Assembly (NCBI GenBank): GCA_047975025.1
Contig: JBKECY010000035.1
Span: 1-43,032, forward strand
Origin: JBKECY01 sp047975025
GTDB lineage: Bacteria; Bacillota; Clostridia; Lachnospirales; Lachnospiraceae
Length of the DNA stretch: 43,032 nt
Direction of reading: 5' to 3'
Positions within the stretch are counted from its first letter, which is position 1. Every line of letters begins with the position of its first letter. This document shows, piece by piece, positions 16,761 through 24,393 of this stretch. Both the position numbers and the translations under genes were made by a program. The notes beneath the pieces were generated by a model. The model did no database searches, was not told the origin of the DNA, and was given only the letters and a program-made list of their open reading frames with translations.

Positions 16761-16794
16761 GAACTGGAAACGTTACCGAGAACAGTTCCGGTAA
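16761..16794 (+). promoter_or_regulatory. Operator cluster: cre-like site and interleaved inverted repeats
   Basis: TGGAAACGTTACC (16765-16777) matches the catabolite-responsive/LacI-type operator pattern TGNAANCGNWNNC. Two further inverted repeats interleave with it: GAACTG (16761-16766) with CAGTTC (16783-16788), and TTACCG (16773-16778) with CGGTAA (16789-16794). The cluster precedes the sugar-binding protein gene, and a LacI-family regulator closes the operon. The likely binders are that regulator and/or CcpA. The rest of the 16515-16832 gap shows no gene. Confidence 0.6.
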
Positions 16795-16832
16795 TGAGAA
16801 AACAGGTAATAGGGAACAGGAAGGAGCGCATT

Positions 16833-18161
16833 ATGAAAATCAAAAAAATAGCAGCCCTGCTGGTGGCAGGCGTGATGGCAGCGGGAGTACTGGCCGGTTG
16901 TGGAGGGTCAGAAGATACGGTAGGTTCGGTGTATTATCTGAGCTTTAAACCAGAGCAGGCAGAGCAGTGGGAGGCCATTGCCAAGCAGTATACGGAAGAA
17001 ACCGGCGTGGAAGTGAAAGTATCGACCGCGGCGTCAGGAACGTATGAGCAGACACTTAAATCAGAGATCTCTAAGAAGTCGGCACCAACCTTATTTCAGA
17101 TCAACGGACCGGTAGGATACCAGGCATGGAAAGACTACTGTCTGGATTTGTCTGATACAGATCTGTATTCCTGGCTCAAGGAGCCTGAGATGGCAGTCAC
17201 AGGGGAAGACGGCGGCGTATATGGTATCCCCTATGTAGTGGAGGGATATGGCATTATTTACAACAATGAAATCATGGATGCTTACTTCGCACTGGACGGC
17301 GCGAAAGCAACATCCATGGAGGAAATCAATTCATTCGCCACACTTTCGGCTGTCGTAGAAGATATGACTGCCAAGAAGGATGCGCTGGGAATAGAGGGTG
17401 TATTTGCCTCTACTTCATTCTCACCCGGTGAAGACTGGAGATGGCAGACGCACCTTATGAACCTGCCAATCTACTATGAGTATCGGGATGCCGGGGTATC
17501 CGATGAAGAAGAGATTACATTCTCCTATAACGAGAATTACAAGAACATTTTCGATTTGTATATCAATAATTCTGTGACTGAGCCTGCCATGCTCGGCTCG
17601 AAATCAGTAGAAGATTCTATGGCTGAATTCGCATTGGGCAAGGCGGCCATGGTGCAAAACGGTAACTGGGGCTGGGGTCAGGTATCAGGTGTATCCGGTA
17701 ACGTGGTCAAGGAAGACCAGGTCAAATTCCTACCGATCTACACAGGCGTGGAGGGAGAAGAGGAGCAGGGTCTTTGCACAGGTACGGAGAATTTCTTCTC
17801 TGTAAATTCGGAAGCTTCGGAAGCGGATCAGCAGGCATCGATTGATTTTGTAGAATGGTTGTTCAGCTCTGACGAAGGTAAAGTATTGGTCAGAGATGAG
17901 CTGGGATTCATTTCTCCGTTTACGACCTTTACCGAAGAAGACAATCCGACAGACCCGCTGGCACAAGAAGTGGTTCGTTACATGGACAACAGCGATCTGT
18001 ATTCCGTATCATGGAATTTCACAAGCTTCCCGAGTCAGACGTTCAAGGATAACTTAGGAGCAGAGCTTTTGGATTATGCATCCGGCAATGTAACCTGGGA
18101 TGCGCTGGTAAGCGCCACCATCGAGGATTGGGCTACTGAAAAAGCAGCGACCGCTGAGTAG
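16833..18161 (+). CDS. Maltodextrin-type ABC transporter substrate-binding lipoprotein
   Basis: Extracellular sugar-binding lipoprotein of 442 residues. The signal peptide ends in the lipobox VLAGC (cysteine near residue 22), and the mature part is a cluster-B/MalE-like periplasmic-binding fold, with GIPYVVEGYGIIYN near residue 133 and FALGKAAMVQNGNWGWGQ near 268. The ATG at 16833 is chosen for AAGGAG six bases upstream; an upstream in-frame ATG at 16794 falls in the operator and lacks a site. The permease genes, malQ and GH13 neighbours point to maltodextrin or isomalto-oligosaccharides. No ATPase gene is present, so a shared MsmK/UgpC-type ATPase elsewhere is expected. Confidence 0.93.
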   Translation: MKIKKIAALLVAGVMAAGVLAGCGGSEDTVGSVYYLSFKPEQAEQWEAIAKQYTEETGVEVKVSTAASGTYEQTLKSEISKKSAPTLFQINGPVGYQAWKDYCLDLSDTDLYSWLKEPEMAVTGEDGGVYGIPYVVEGYGIIYNNEIMDAYFALDGAKATSMEEINSFATLSAVVEDMTAKKDALGIEGVFASTSFSPGEDWRWQTHLMNLPIYYEYRDAGVSDEEEITFSYNENYKNIFDLYINNSVTEPAMLGSKSVEDSMAEFALGKAAMVQNGNWGWGQVSGVSGNVVKEDQVKFLPIYTGVEGEEEQGLCTGTENFFSVNSEASEADQQASIDFVEWLFSSDEGKVLVRDELGFISPFTTFTEEDNPTDPLAQEVVRYMDNSDLYSVSWNFTSFPSQTFKDNLGAELLDYASGNVTWDALVSATIEDWATEKAATAE

Positions 18162-18173
18162 AGATATAAGACG

Positions 18174-18199
18174 CAGGTAAGGCAGCTTAGCCTTACCTG
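18174..18199 (+). repeat. Intercistronic hairpin between binding-protein and permease genes
   Basis: CAGGTAAGGC (18174-18183) pairs exactly with GCCTTACCTG (18190-18199), loop AGCTTA. There is no U-tract. Such hairpins commonly stabilise upstream mRNA, giving more binding protein than permease. Confidence 0.75.
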
Positions 18200-18221
18200 T
18201 AAATAGTAAAGGAGCCTTGCC

Positions 18222-19064
18222 ATGCAAAAAGCATATAAGAAATATTTTCCACTATTTGCACTTCCTACGCTGGCTGCATTTATCGTATTCTTCGTGCTGC
18301 CGTTTATCATGGGCATCGTACTGTCGTTCTGCAAATTTACGACAGTGACCAATGCCCGATGGGTGGGAGTTGACAATTATATTCGTGCCTTTTCCAATGC
18401 GGATTTTACGAATGCCTTATGGTTTACGGTGAAGTTTACTGTCGTATCTGTCGTTACGGTGAATGTGGCGGCGTTCATACTGGCCTATGTTCTTACCCGC
18501 GGTTTAAAAGGAACCAATCTGTTTCGGACGGTTTTCTTTATGCCGAACCTGATTGGCGGTATCGTATTGGGCTACATATGGCAGCTGATTATTAATGGCG
18601 TGCTTGCCCAGTTTGGCGTGACCATCAACACAGATGCCAAGTATGGCTTTATCGGACTGGTGCTGCTGACGAACTGGCAGTTGATTGGATATATGATGAT
18701 TATTTACATAGCCGGGATACAGAATATCTCGACGGAGCTGATTGAGGCAGCACAGATCGACGGAGCCTCCAAGACACAGGCTCTGTTTCGGATTACCATT
18801 CCGCTGGTCATGCCTTCTGTGACGATCTGTATGTTCCTGACCCTGACGAACTCCTTTAAGCTGTTCGACCAGAACCTGGCTCTGACAGCCGGTGCGCCCA
18901 AGAAAGAAACGGCGATGCTCGCTCTGGATATTTTCTACACCTTTTATAATAGAAATGGCTGGGAAGGTGTAGGGCAGGCGAAAGCGGTCATCTTCTTTGT
19001 CATTGTAGGTGTGCTGGCTTTGACGCAGCTGTTCTTTACCAGACGCAGGGAGGTGGAAAACTGA
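18222..19064 (+). CDS. Sugar ABC transporter permease, MalF type
   Basis: Membrane permease of 280 residues with about six transmembrane segments. The EAA coupling motif is ELIEAAQIDGASKTQALFRI (about 167-186), with the expected downstream PLVMP. It belongs to the binding-protein-dependent transport inner membrane family (MalF/UgpA). The ATG at 18222 has GGAGCC upstream. Its TGA stop shares one base with the start of the next permease gene. It should form a heterodimer with that MalG-like protein. Confidence 0.94.
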   Translation: MQKAYKKYFPLFALPTLAAFIVFFVLPFIMGIVLSFCKFTTVTNARWVGVDNYIRAFSNADFTNALWFTVKFTVVSVVTVNVAAFILAYVLTRGLKGTNLFRTVFFMPNLIGGIVLGYIWQLIINGVLAQFGVTINTDAKYGFIGLVLLTNWQLIGYMMIIYIAGIQNISTELIEAAQIDGASKTQALFRITIPLVMPSVTICMFLTLTNSFKLFDQNLALTAGAPKKETAMLALDIFYTFYNRNGWEGVGQAKAVIFFVIVGVLALTQLFFTRRREVEN

Positions 19065-19918
19065 TGGCTAAGAAAAGAGAAGCAACTGGAATGAGCAGGG
19101 GAGCCACCGTACTGGTCACAGGGATTTTGATTCTGCTGGCCATCACGTTCTTAGTTCCGATCCTGCTGGTATTCATGAACTCATTCAAAAGTAAACTCTA
19201 TATCAGCGATTTGCCGTTCGCCTTTCCTACCGCTGAAACTTTTATCGGCATTACGAATTATGTTGATGGAGTTGCCAAAACCGGGCTTCTGAGTGCGGCA
19301 GGCTACTCGGCTTTTATCACCATAGCCTCCGTAGCCGTAATCGTACTGCTGACATCGATGACTGCCTGGTGGATTACCAGAGTGAAGGGGAAATTCACCT
19401 CAGCCTTGTATTATCTGTTCGTATTTGCCATGATTGTGCCGTTTCAGATGGTCATGTTCACACTTTCTAAAGTAGCGGATGCGCTGTATCTGGGAAACCC
19501 GCTGGGAATCGTTCTGGTGTATCTGGGGTTTGGAGCTGGTCTGTCCGTATTTATGTTCTCCGGTTTTATTAAATCGATTCCGATTTCACTGGAAGAGGCA
19601 GCCATGATTGATGGAGCGACACCAGTCCAAGTGTTCTTCCAGGTGGTATTTCCGATCCTGAAGCCGACGGCGATTACCGTAGCCATCCTCAATACGATGT
19701 GGATCTGGAACGACTATCTGCTGCCGACGCTGGTATTGGGCAGTGATTATCTGACGATACCAATGGCGGTACAGTATCTGCGCGGCGGATATGGTTCGGT
19801 CGATATGGGAGCAATGATGGCAATGCTTGTACTTGCAATTCTGCCGATCATCATCTTCTACTTGAGCTGCCAGAAATATATTATCAAAGGTGTGGCAGCA
19901 GGAGCAGTCAAAGGATAA
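19064..19918 (+). CDS. Sugar ABC transporter permease, MalG type
   Basis: Second permease subunit, 284 residues and about six membrane segments. The EAA motif is SLEEAAMIDGATPVQVFFQV (about 177-196), followed by VFPILKPT. WNDYLLPTLVL near residue 216 is typical of MalG/AraQ permeases. Its start codon overlaps the MalF stop by one base, with GGGAGGTGG upstream inside that gene. Confidence 0.94.
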   Translation: MAKKREATGMSRGATVLVTGILILLAITFLVPILLVFMNSFKSKLYISDLPFAFPTAETFIGITNYVDGVAKTGLLSAAGYSAFITIASVAVIVLLTSMTAWWITRVKGKFTSALYYLFVFAMIVPFQMVMFTLSKVADALYLGNPLGIVLVYLGFGAGLSVFMFSGFIKSIPISLEEAAMIDGATPVQVFFQVVFPILKPTAITVAILNTMWIWNDYLLPTLVLGSDYLTIPMAVQYLRGGYGSVDMGAMMAMLVLAILPIIIFYLSCQKYIIKGVAAGAVKG

Positions 19919-19959
19919 GTGCACAAGGAGATTTGTTAGCAGAAACGGAGGTAAGACGT

Positions 19960-21441
19960 ATGAGAGAATGTGGAATCCTGCTTCCGATTTCGTCACTGCC
20001 CTCTGCCTATGGGATCGGCAGCTTTTCAAAAGAAGCCTATGAGTTCGTGGATTTTTTAGAAGCTTCAGGTCAGCAGAACTGGCAGATTCTCCCGCTGGGT
20101 CCCACAGGATACGGTGATTCTCCGTATCAGTCCTTTTCAACATTTGCCGGTAACCCCTATTATATTAACTTAGATGAACTGGCAGAGGAGGGATTGCTGA
20201 CCGCAGACGAGTGTGCGCAGGCGGTGCAGACAGGGCAGCCGGACAAGGAAGTGGATTATGGATTTTTGTATCAAAGCCGCAGTACCATCCTGCACAAAGC
20301 CTATGGACGATTCGCACAAAAGGTACCGGAAGAGTTCGAGGAATTCTGCCGGACGGCAGAGTGGCTGGAGGAATATGCATTGTTCATGGCTATTAAATCC
20401 AGCCAGACAGGGGCAAGCTGGCATGCATGGCCGGTACCGCTTAGAGACAGGGAGCCCGCCGCCCTGCAAAGAGCATCCATAGAGCTTGCGGATTCACTTG
20501 GGTTCTATAAATTCGAACAATTTATGTTCGACAGGCAGTGGAAGCGGCTGAAAGCCTATGCCAATGAGAAGCATATCAAGATTATCGGAGACATTCCGAT
20601 TTACGTGGCTTTTGACAGTGCCGACACTTGGGCGGCACCGCAGATCTTCCAGTTTGACGCACTGAACACGCCGATGGCAGTGGCAGGCTGTCCGCCGGAT
20701 GCTTTTTCTAAGGACGGGCAGTTGTGGGGGAACCCGCTGTATCGCTGGGAGTATCATAAAGCTACGGGATATGCCTGGTGGATACACAGAATCAGGCATT
20801 GCTTTACGTTATATGATACGGTGCGCGTGGATCATTTTCGCGGCTTCGATGAATATTACTCCATTGCGTACGGTGCACAGACGGCCATCGGGGGGACTTG
20901 GATGCCAGGCCCCGGGCGTGATTTGTTTGACCATATGGAACAAGTGCTGGGAGCGCTGTCCATCATAGCGGAGGATCTGGGGTATGTGACGGAGAGTGTC
21001 ACAAAACTCGTGCAGGATACGGGCTATCCGGGCATGAAAGTACTGCAGTTTGCTTTTGACGAGAGGGAGCCGGGAAATTATCTCCCCTATACGTATCCCC
21101 AAAATAGTGTAATCTATACAGGAACGCATGATAATGATACAATACAAGGATGGTTCGCAGCACTAAGGCAGCAGGACAGACAGCTCGCCCTGGATTACAT
21201 GCGCAGCTGGCAGCGGCCGCTTTCACAGCTTCACTGGGACTTTATCGCACTGGCGCTGCAAAATGTCGCGAAGCTGTGTATCATCCCCATGCAGGATTAT
21301 CTGGGGCTTGGAAGCGAAGCCAGAATGAATACACCGTCTACGTTTGGAAATAACTGGAAATGGCGGATGAGCAGGGAAGATCTGACGCAGGAACTGAGGC
21401 AGCGCATACATGCAATCTGCAGCCTGTATGGGAGAATCTAA
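19960..21441 (+). CDS. malQ: 4-alpha-glucanotransferase (amylomaltase) MalQ
   Basis: Cytoplasmic GH77 disproportionating enzyme that rearranges imported malto-oligosaccharides and releases glucose. It has 493 residues, the usual bacterial length. The N-terminal GILLPISSLPSAYGIGSF is diagnostic. The catalytic aspartate lies in VRVDHFRGFDEYYSI near residue 290, the acid/base glutamate in SIIAEDLGYVT near 337, and the third carboxylate in TGTHDNDTIQGW near 391. The ATG at 19960 follows CGGAGG; an upstream TTG at 19933 is in frame but less likely. It lies between the permease and regulator genes, in the same direction. Confidence 0.96.
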   Translation: MRECGILLPISSLPSAYGIGSFSKEAYEFVDFLEASGQQNWQILPLGPTGYGDSPYQSFSTFAGNPYYINLDELAEEGLLTADECAQAVQTGQPDKEVDYGFLYQSRSTILHKAYGRFAQKVPEEFEEFCRTAEWLEEYALFMAIKSSQTGASWHAWPVPLRDREPAALQRASIELADSLGFYKFEQFMFDRQWKRLKAYANEKHIKIIGDIPIYVAFDSADTWAAPQIFQFDALNTPMAVAGCPPDAFSKDGQLWGNPLYRWEYHKATGYAWWIHRIRHCFTLYDTVRVDHFRGFDEYYSIAYGAQTAIGGTWMPGPGRDLFDHMEQVLGALSIIAEDLGYVTESVTKLVQDTGYPGMKVLQFAFDEREPGNYLPYTYPQNSVIYTGTHDNDTIQGWFAALRQQDRQLALDYMRSWQRPLSQLHWDFIALALQNVAKLCIIPMQDYLGLGSEARMNTPSTFGNNWKWRMSREDLTQELRQRIHAICSLYGRI

Positions 21442-21458
21442 GCAAAAGGAGCAGACAG

Positions 21459-22487
21459 ATGGAGAAAATGACAATTAAGGAAATAGCTCAGATTTGTGGC
21501 GTTGGCGTAAGTACTGTGTCCAGAGCCTTGAATGACCATCCGGACATTAATCCCCAGACGAAGGAGAAAATAAAGGCCGTCATCGCACAGTATCACTTTA
21601 TTCCGAATAACAGTGCCCGCAATCTAAAAAGGACGAATACCAGAAGTATAGCCGTTTTGATCAAGGGTATGACCAATCCGTTCTTCAATGACATGCTGGA
21701 TATCTTTGAGAGAGAAACCGCAAAGAAGAAATATACCTTTGTGCTGCAGCGGGTAGATGAATATGAGGATGAGATTGATACGGCACTTGAACTGCTGAAG
21801 GAAAAAAGGCTGAATGGTCTTGTCTTTCTGGGCGGTAATTTTATGCAAAAGGAGGAGAAGCTCAACCAGATTTCGGTTCCTTTTGTAATCAGCTCCGTCG
21901 GTATTGTTGAGAAGCTGGGAGACCGGCTGTGTTCCTCCGTATCGGTGGATGATTACCGAGAAAGCTATAAGATGACAGAATACTTATGTCAGGCTGGGCA
22001 CAGAAGGATTGCCATGATTGCGGCTCAGAAAAACGATAAAAGTATCGGTGCCCTGCGCTATCGCGGTTACCTGGATGCCCTGAGCACATATGGAATCGAA
22101 GCAGATCCCTCGATCATTAAGCATATGGATATTGAGCGGGATACGTATTCTATGGCAACAGGGTATCGGATGGGCAAGGAATTGCTGGAGCAAGGGCACG
22201 AGTTCACAGCGCTGTATGCGATTGCAGACAGTCTGGCCATCGGTGCCATGCGGGCGATGATAGAAAACGGCAAAAATGTGCCGGAAGATTACTCCGTTGC
22301 CGGATTCGACGGATTGGATCTCGGGGCATATTACGCCCCGTCCCTTACGACAATACGCCAGCCGGTCGAAGAAATTGCCAAGGAGAGTATTGATCTGTTG
22401 TTCAAGCTGATTCGAAAGAAAAGCGAGAACCGTCAGATTATCCTGGAGGCAGAGCTGTTAAAGCGGGAGTCCGTACGCACCTTATAG
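21459..22487 (+). CDS. LacI-family transcriptional regulator
   Basis: Sugar-responsive regulator of 342 residues. The N-terminal helix-turn-helix is TIKEIAQICGVGVSTVSRAL (residues 5-24), followed by the hinge helix region SARNLKRTNTRSIAVLIKG and a periplasmic-binding-like effector domain. The C-terminal VAGFDGLDLGAYYAPSLTTI is typical of the family. The start ATG 21459 has AAAGGAG upstream, 17 bases after malQ. It most likely controls this maltodextrin operon through the operator cluster before the binding-protein gene. Its last six bases overlap the end of the converging AraC-type gene. Confidence 0.93.
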   Translation: MEKMTIKEIAQICGVGVSTVSRALNDHPDINPQTKEKIKAVIAQYHFIPNNSARNLKRTNTRSIAVLIKGMTNPFFNDMLDIFERETAKKKYTFVLQRVDEYEDEIDTALELLKEKRLNGLVFLGGNFMQKEEKLNQISVPFVISSVGIVEKLGDRLCSSVSVDDYRESYKMTEYLCQAGHRRIAMIAAQKNDKSIGALRYRGYLDALSTYGIEADPSIIKHMDIERDTYSMATGYRMGKELLEQGHEFTALYAIADSLAIGAMRAMIENGKNVPEDYSVAGFDGLDLGAYYAPSLTTIRQPVEEIAKESIDLLFKLIRKKSENRQIILEAELLKRESVRTL

Positions 22488-23378
22488 CTGCTTTTTGTAT
22501 TGCAGTGGCGTAGTCTTGGTATATTTGCGGAACTCCTTCATAAAATGACCGAGGTGGCCAAAACCGCTTTCAAAGCAGATGGCGGTGACATTTAAGTCGC
22601 TGTTCTCAAGAAGCGCAATCGCGTGCCTGACCCGGTATTCATTGATATACTCTATCACAGTACGTCCCATGGCTTTCTTGAAAAACCGGCAGAAATACTG
22701 TTCGTTCAGATTAAGAAGAGCGGCTAATTCAGCGATATAGATTTTTTCCTGATAGTGCTCTTTTATAAAAAGAAGTGCCTGTTTCAGCAATGTTATGCGG
22801 GCATCTTCTTTTTTTTGTACGCTGTTTAGGCGGCCGCCTCCAAGCAAGATTGCCATGATTTTAAGCAGTGCCGCTTTAATCGTAAGTTGTCCGAAGACTG
22901 TTGCGGGAGTATAGGCCAGATGAAGCGGTTCTTCTGCGGGCAGAAGCCGCTCTACGGCGGCGAATTCGGTCTTGATTTGGGCAAAGAGCGGATCGTCTGC
23001 TGTAATAAGACGCGGAAATTCAAAGGTATGGTTCAGCAGTGGCTGCATAAGTGCGTGCTGTACCATATCATACTCTTCAAAGCTGATGATAGCCGGAGCA
23101 TAGACCAGCGCTGCCTCCTTGTAGGGCGGTGCTGCCGTAATCTTGTGCAGCTCCCCGGTATGCAGGAACATAAAACTTTCGCTGGTTATGCTAAAGGGCT
23201 GCATATTGACTTCTACGCGAAAAACACCTTCGGCAAAATGTATGATCTCCAGTTCTTCATGCCAGTGTGCCTTGACCAGAAAGTCTGATTCGCGGTTTGT
23301 ATCCGCATAGAGGGCACCGGAAAACAACTGTGTGCCATGGGTTACGCTCTCTTTAAAGCTGTCTGGTAAATGGTTCAT
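22482..23378 (-). CDS. AraC-family transcriptional regulator with cupin sensor domain
   Basis: Regulator of 298 residues. The N-terminal part is a cupin-like fold (AHWHEELEIIHFAEG near residue 40) that often binds sugars or small ligands. The C-terminal about 100 residues hold two helix-turn-helices: IYIAELAALLNLNEQYFCRFF and ICFESGFGHLGHFMKEFRKY, ending TPLQYKK. The ATG at 23378 is preferred, with GTGAGG upstream; an alternative GTG at 23390 adds four residues. It has its own promoter. Its target is probably a sugar gene set not in this window, or the HD gene divergent from it. Confidence 0.92.
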   Translation of the reverse strand: MNHLPDSFKESVTHGTQLFSGALYADTNRESDFLVKAHWHEELEIIHFAEGVFRVEVNMQPFSITSESFMFLHTGELHKITAAPPYKEAALVYAPAIISFEEYDMVQHALMQPLLNHTFEFPRLITADDPLFAQIKTEFAAVERLLPAEEPLHLAYTPATVFGQLTIKAALLKIMAILLGGGRLNSVQKKEDARITLLKQALLFIKEHYQEKIYIAELAALLNLNEQYFCRFFKKAMGRTVIEYINEYRVRHAIALLENSDLNVTAICFESGFGHLGHFMKEFRKYTKTTPLQYKKQL

Positions 23379-23401
23379 GAATGGCCTCACTTTCTGCTTA
23401 T

Positions 23402-23430
23402 ATTATACAAAAATGATTCAAAATTTACAA
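23402..23430 (-). promoter_or_regulatory. Promoter of the AraC-family gene
   Basis: On the minus strand, TTGTAA (23430-23425) and TATAAT (23407-23402) are 17 bases apart, placing transcription a few bases before the AraC-type start codon. Confidence 0.7.
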
Positions 23431-23448
23431 TAGTGAGCACAACGCGGC

Positions 23449-23477
23449 TTGACAAGTTCGGATGCCGGGACTATCCT
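23449..23477 (+). promoter_or_regulatory. Promoter of the HD-domain gene
   Basis: TTGACA (23449-23454) and TATCCT (23472-23477) are separated by 17 bases. A 6-bp hairpin, ATGCCC (23489-23494) with GGGCAT (23501-23506), lies in the leader before the AGGAGG ribosome binding site. Confidence 0.7.
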
Positions 23478-23531
23478 TATATACAAAAATGCCCGAAGCA
23501 GGGCATCAGGTCTGACCGACAGGAGGTATAC

Positions 23532-24077
23532 ATGAACAGAAATGAAGCGTGGGAGTTATTGACTGAGTACAACACAGAGCCCTTTCATCTGGAGCATGCG
23601 CAAATCGTGGAAGGGACAATGCGCTATTTTGCAAGAGAGCTGGGATATGCGCAGGAAGAGGAGTTCTGGGGCATTGTAGGATTGCTGCACGATCTTGATT
23701 TTGAGAAATACCCGCAGGAGCACTGCATCAAATCACAGGAAATCATGAGGGAAAGAGGCCTTGATGAGGCATTGATTCATGCGACGGCCAGCCATGGCTA
23801 TGCCATCACAGTCGATATCCGGCCGGAGCATACGATGGAAAAGGTGCTGTATGCGGTGGATGAGCTGACAGGGCTGATTGGAGCCGCAGTTTTGATGCGC
23901 CCGTCAAAAAGTGTACAGGATTTGGAGGTAAAGTCGGTTCGCAAGAAATATAAGAATGCGAATTTCGCCAAAGGATGCTCCCGGGAAGTCATTGAGCGCG
24001 GGGCCAAGATGCTGGACTGGGACTTGAATGAACTGATTGAAAAAACAATTGCAGCACTTAGAACGTTTCGCGATTAG
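23532..24077 (+). CDS. HD-domain phosphohydrolase-like protein
   Basis: Cytoplasmic 181-residue protein with the HD metal-binding pattern: H22 in LEHAQIVEGTM, the HD pair H53-D54 in LLHDLDFEKYP, a histidine near residue 83 in ATASHGYA, and D103 in VDELTGL. Such proteins are usually nucleotide or phosphoester hydrolases; the substrate here is unknown. The ATG at 23532 follows AGGAGG nine bases upstream, and the upstream in-frame extension has no site. It has its own promoter and terminator and is divergent from the AraC-type gene. Confidence 0.9.
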   Translation: MNRNEAWELLTEYNTEPFHLEHAQIVEGTMRYFARELGYAQEEEFWGIVGLLHDLDFEKYPQEHCIKSQEIMRERGLDEALIHATASHGYAITVDIRPEHTMEKVLYAVDELTGLIGAAVLMRPSKSVQDLEVKSVRKKYKNANFAKGCSREVIERGAKMLDWDLNELIEKTIAALRTFRD

Positions 24078-24109
24078 TGCCGAAAAACAAAATAACGGGG
24101 AAGAAAAAT

Positions 24110-24152
24110 GCCGGAGCGCTGTGTCAGAACAGCTGCTGCCGGCGCTTTTTAT
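24110..24152 (+). terminator. Terminator after the HD-domain gene
   Basis: A bulged stem: GCCGG-AGC-GCTGT (24110-24122) pairs with ACAGC-GCT-CCGGC (within 24129-24143) around a GTCAGA loop, and a T-run follows. The remaining 24153-24263 holds no gene, only A/T-rich sequence with a small GGCGCAAAGGCGCA repeat. Confidence 0.7.
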
Positions 24153-24263
24153 TTCCTTTTTATTACCTAGGCAAAATTATGTTTTTCATAAAAATCATAG
24201 TAATTGACTATAAAAAGTAGGATAAAAGAAGGCGCAAAGGCGCATATTCTCAATAATTCTCAC

Positions 24264-24289
24264 AAAAGCACTGGAAAATCAGTGCTTTT
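24264..24289. terminator. Hairpin before the nitrogenase-like operon
   Basis: AAAAGCACTG (24264-24273) pairs exactly with CAGTGCTTTT (24280-24289), loop GAAAAT. The T-run is short. It lies upstream of the TTGACA promoter element and could insulate the operon, or act as a weak bidirectional terminator. Confidence 0.6.
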
Positions 24290-24307
24290 CGCATACAAAA
24301 AAGGGGG

Positions 24308-24336
24308 TTGACAAGTGCCGGAAAAAGTATTACTTT
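24308..24336 (+). promoter_or_regulatory. Putative promoter of the nitrogenase-like sulfur operon
   Basis: A perfect -35, TTGACA (24308-24313), is followed 17 bases later by a poor -10, TACTTT (24331-24336). A weak -10 with a strong -35 suggests activator control. No SAM, T-box or other riboswitch signature was seen in the 58-base leader. Confidence 0.5.
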
Positions 24337-24381
24337 ATAAAACATATTAATCAGATAGACATTATACATATTAAAAGATAG

Positions 24382-24391
24382 GAGATATCTC
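24382..24391. promoter_or_regulatory. Palindrome covering the ribosome binding site
   Basis: GAGATATCTC (24382-24391) is a perfect 10-bp palindrome that includes part of the AGGAG Shine-Dalgarno site and ends two bases before the ATG at 24394. It could be a protein operator or a translation-blocking structure. Chance cannot be excluded. Confidence 0.35.
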
Positions 24392-24393
24392 TT

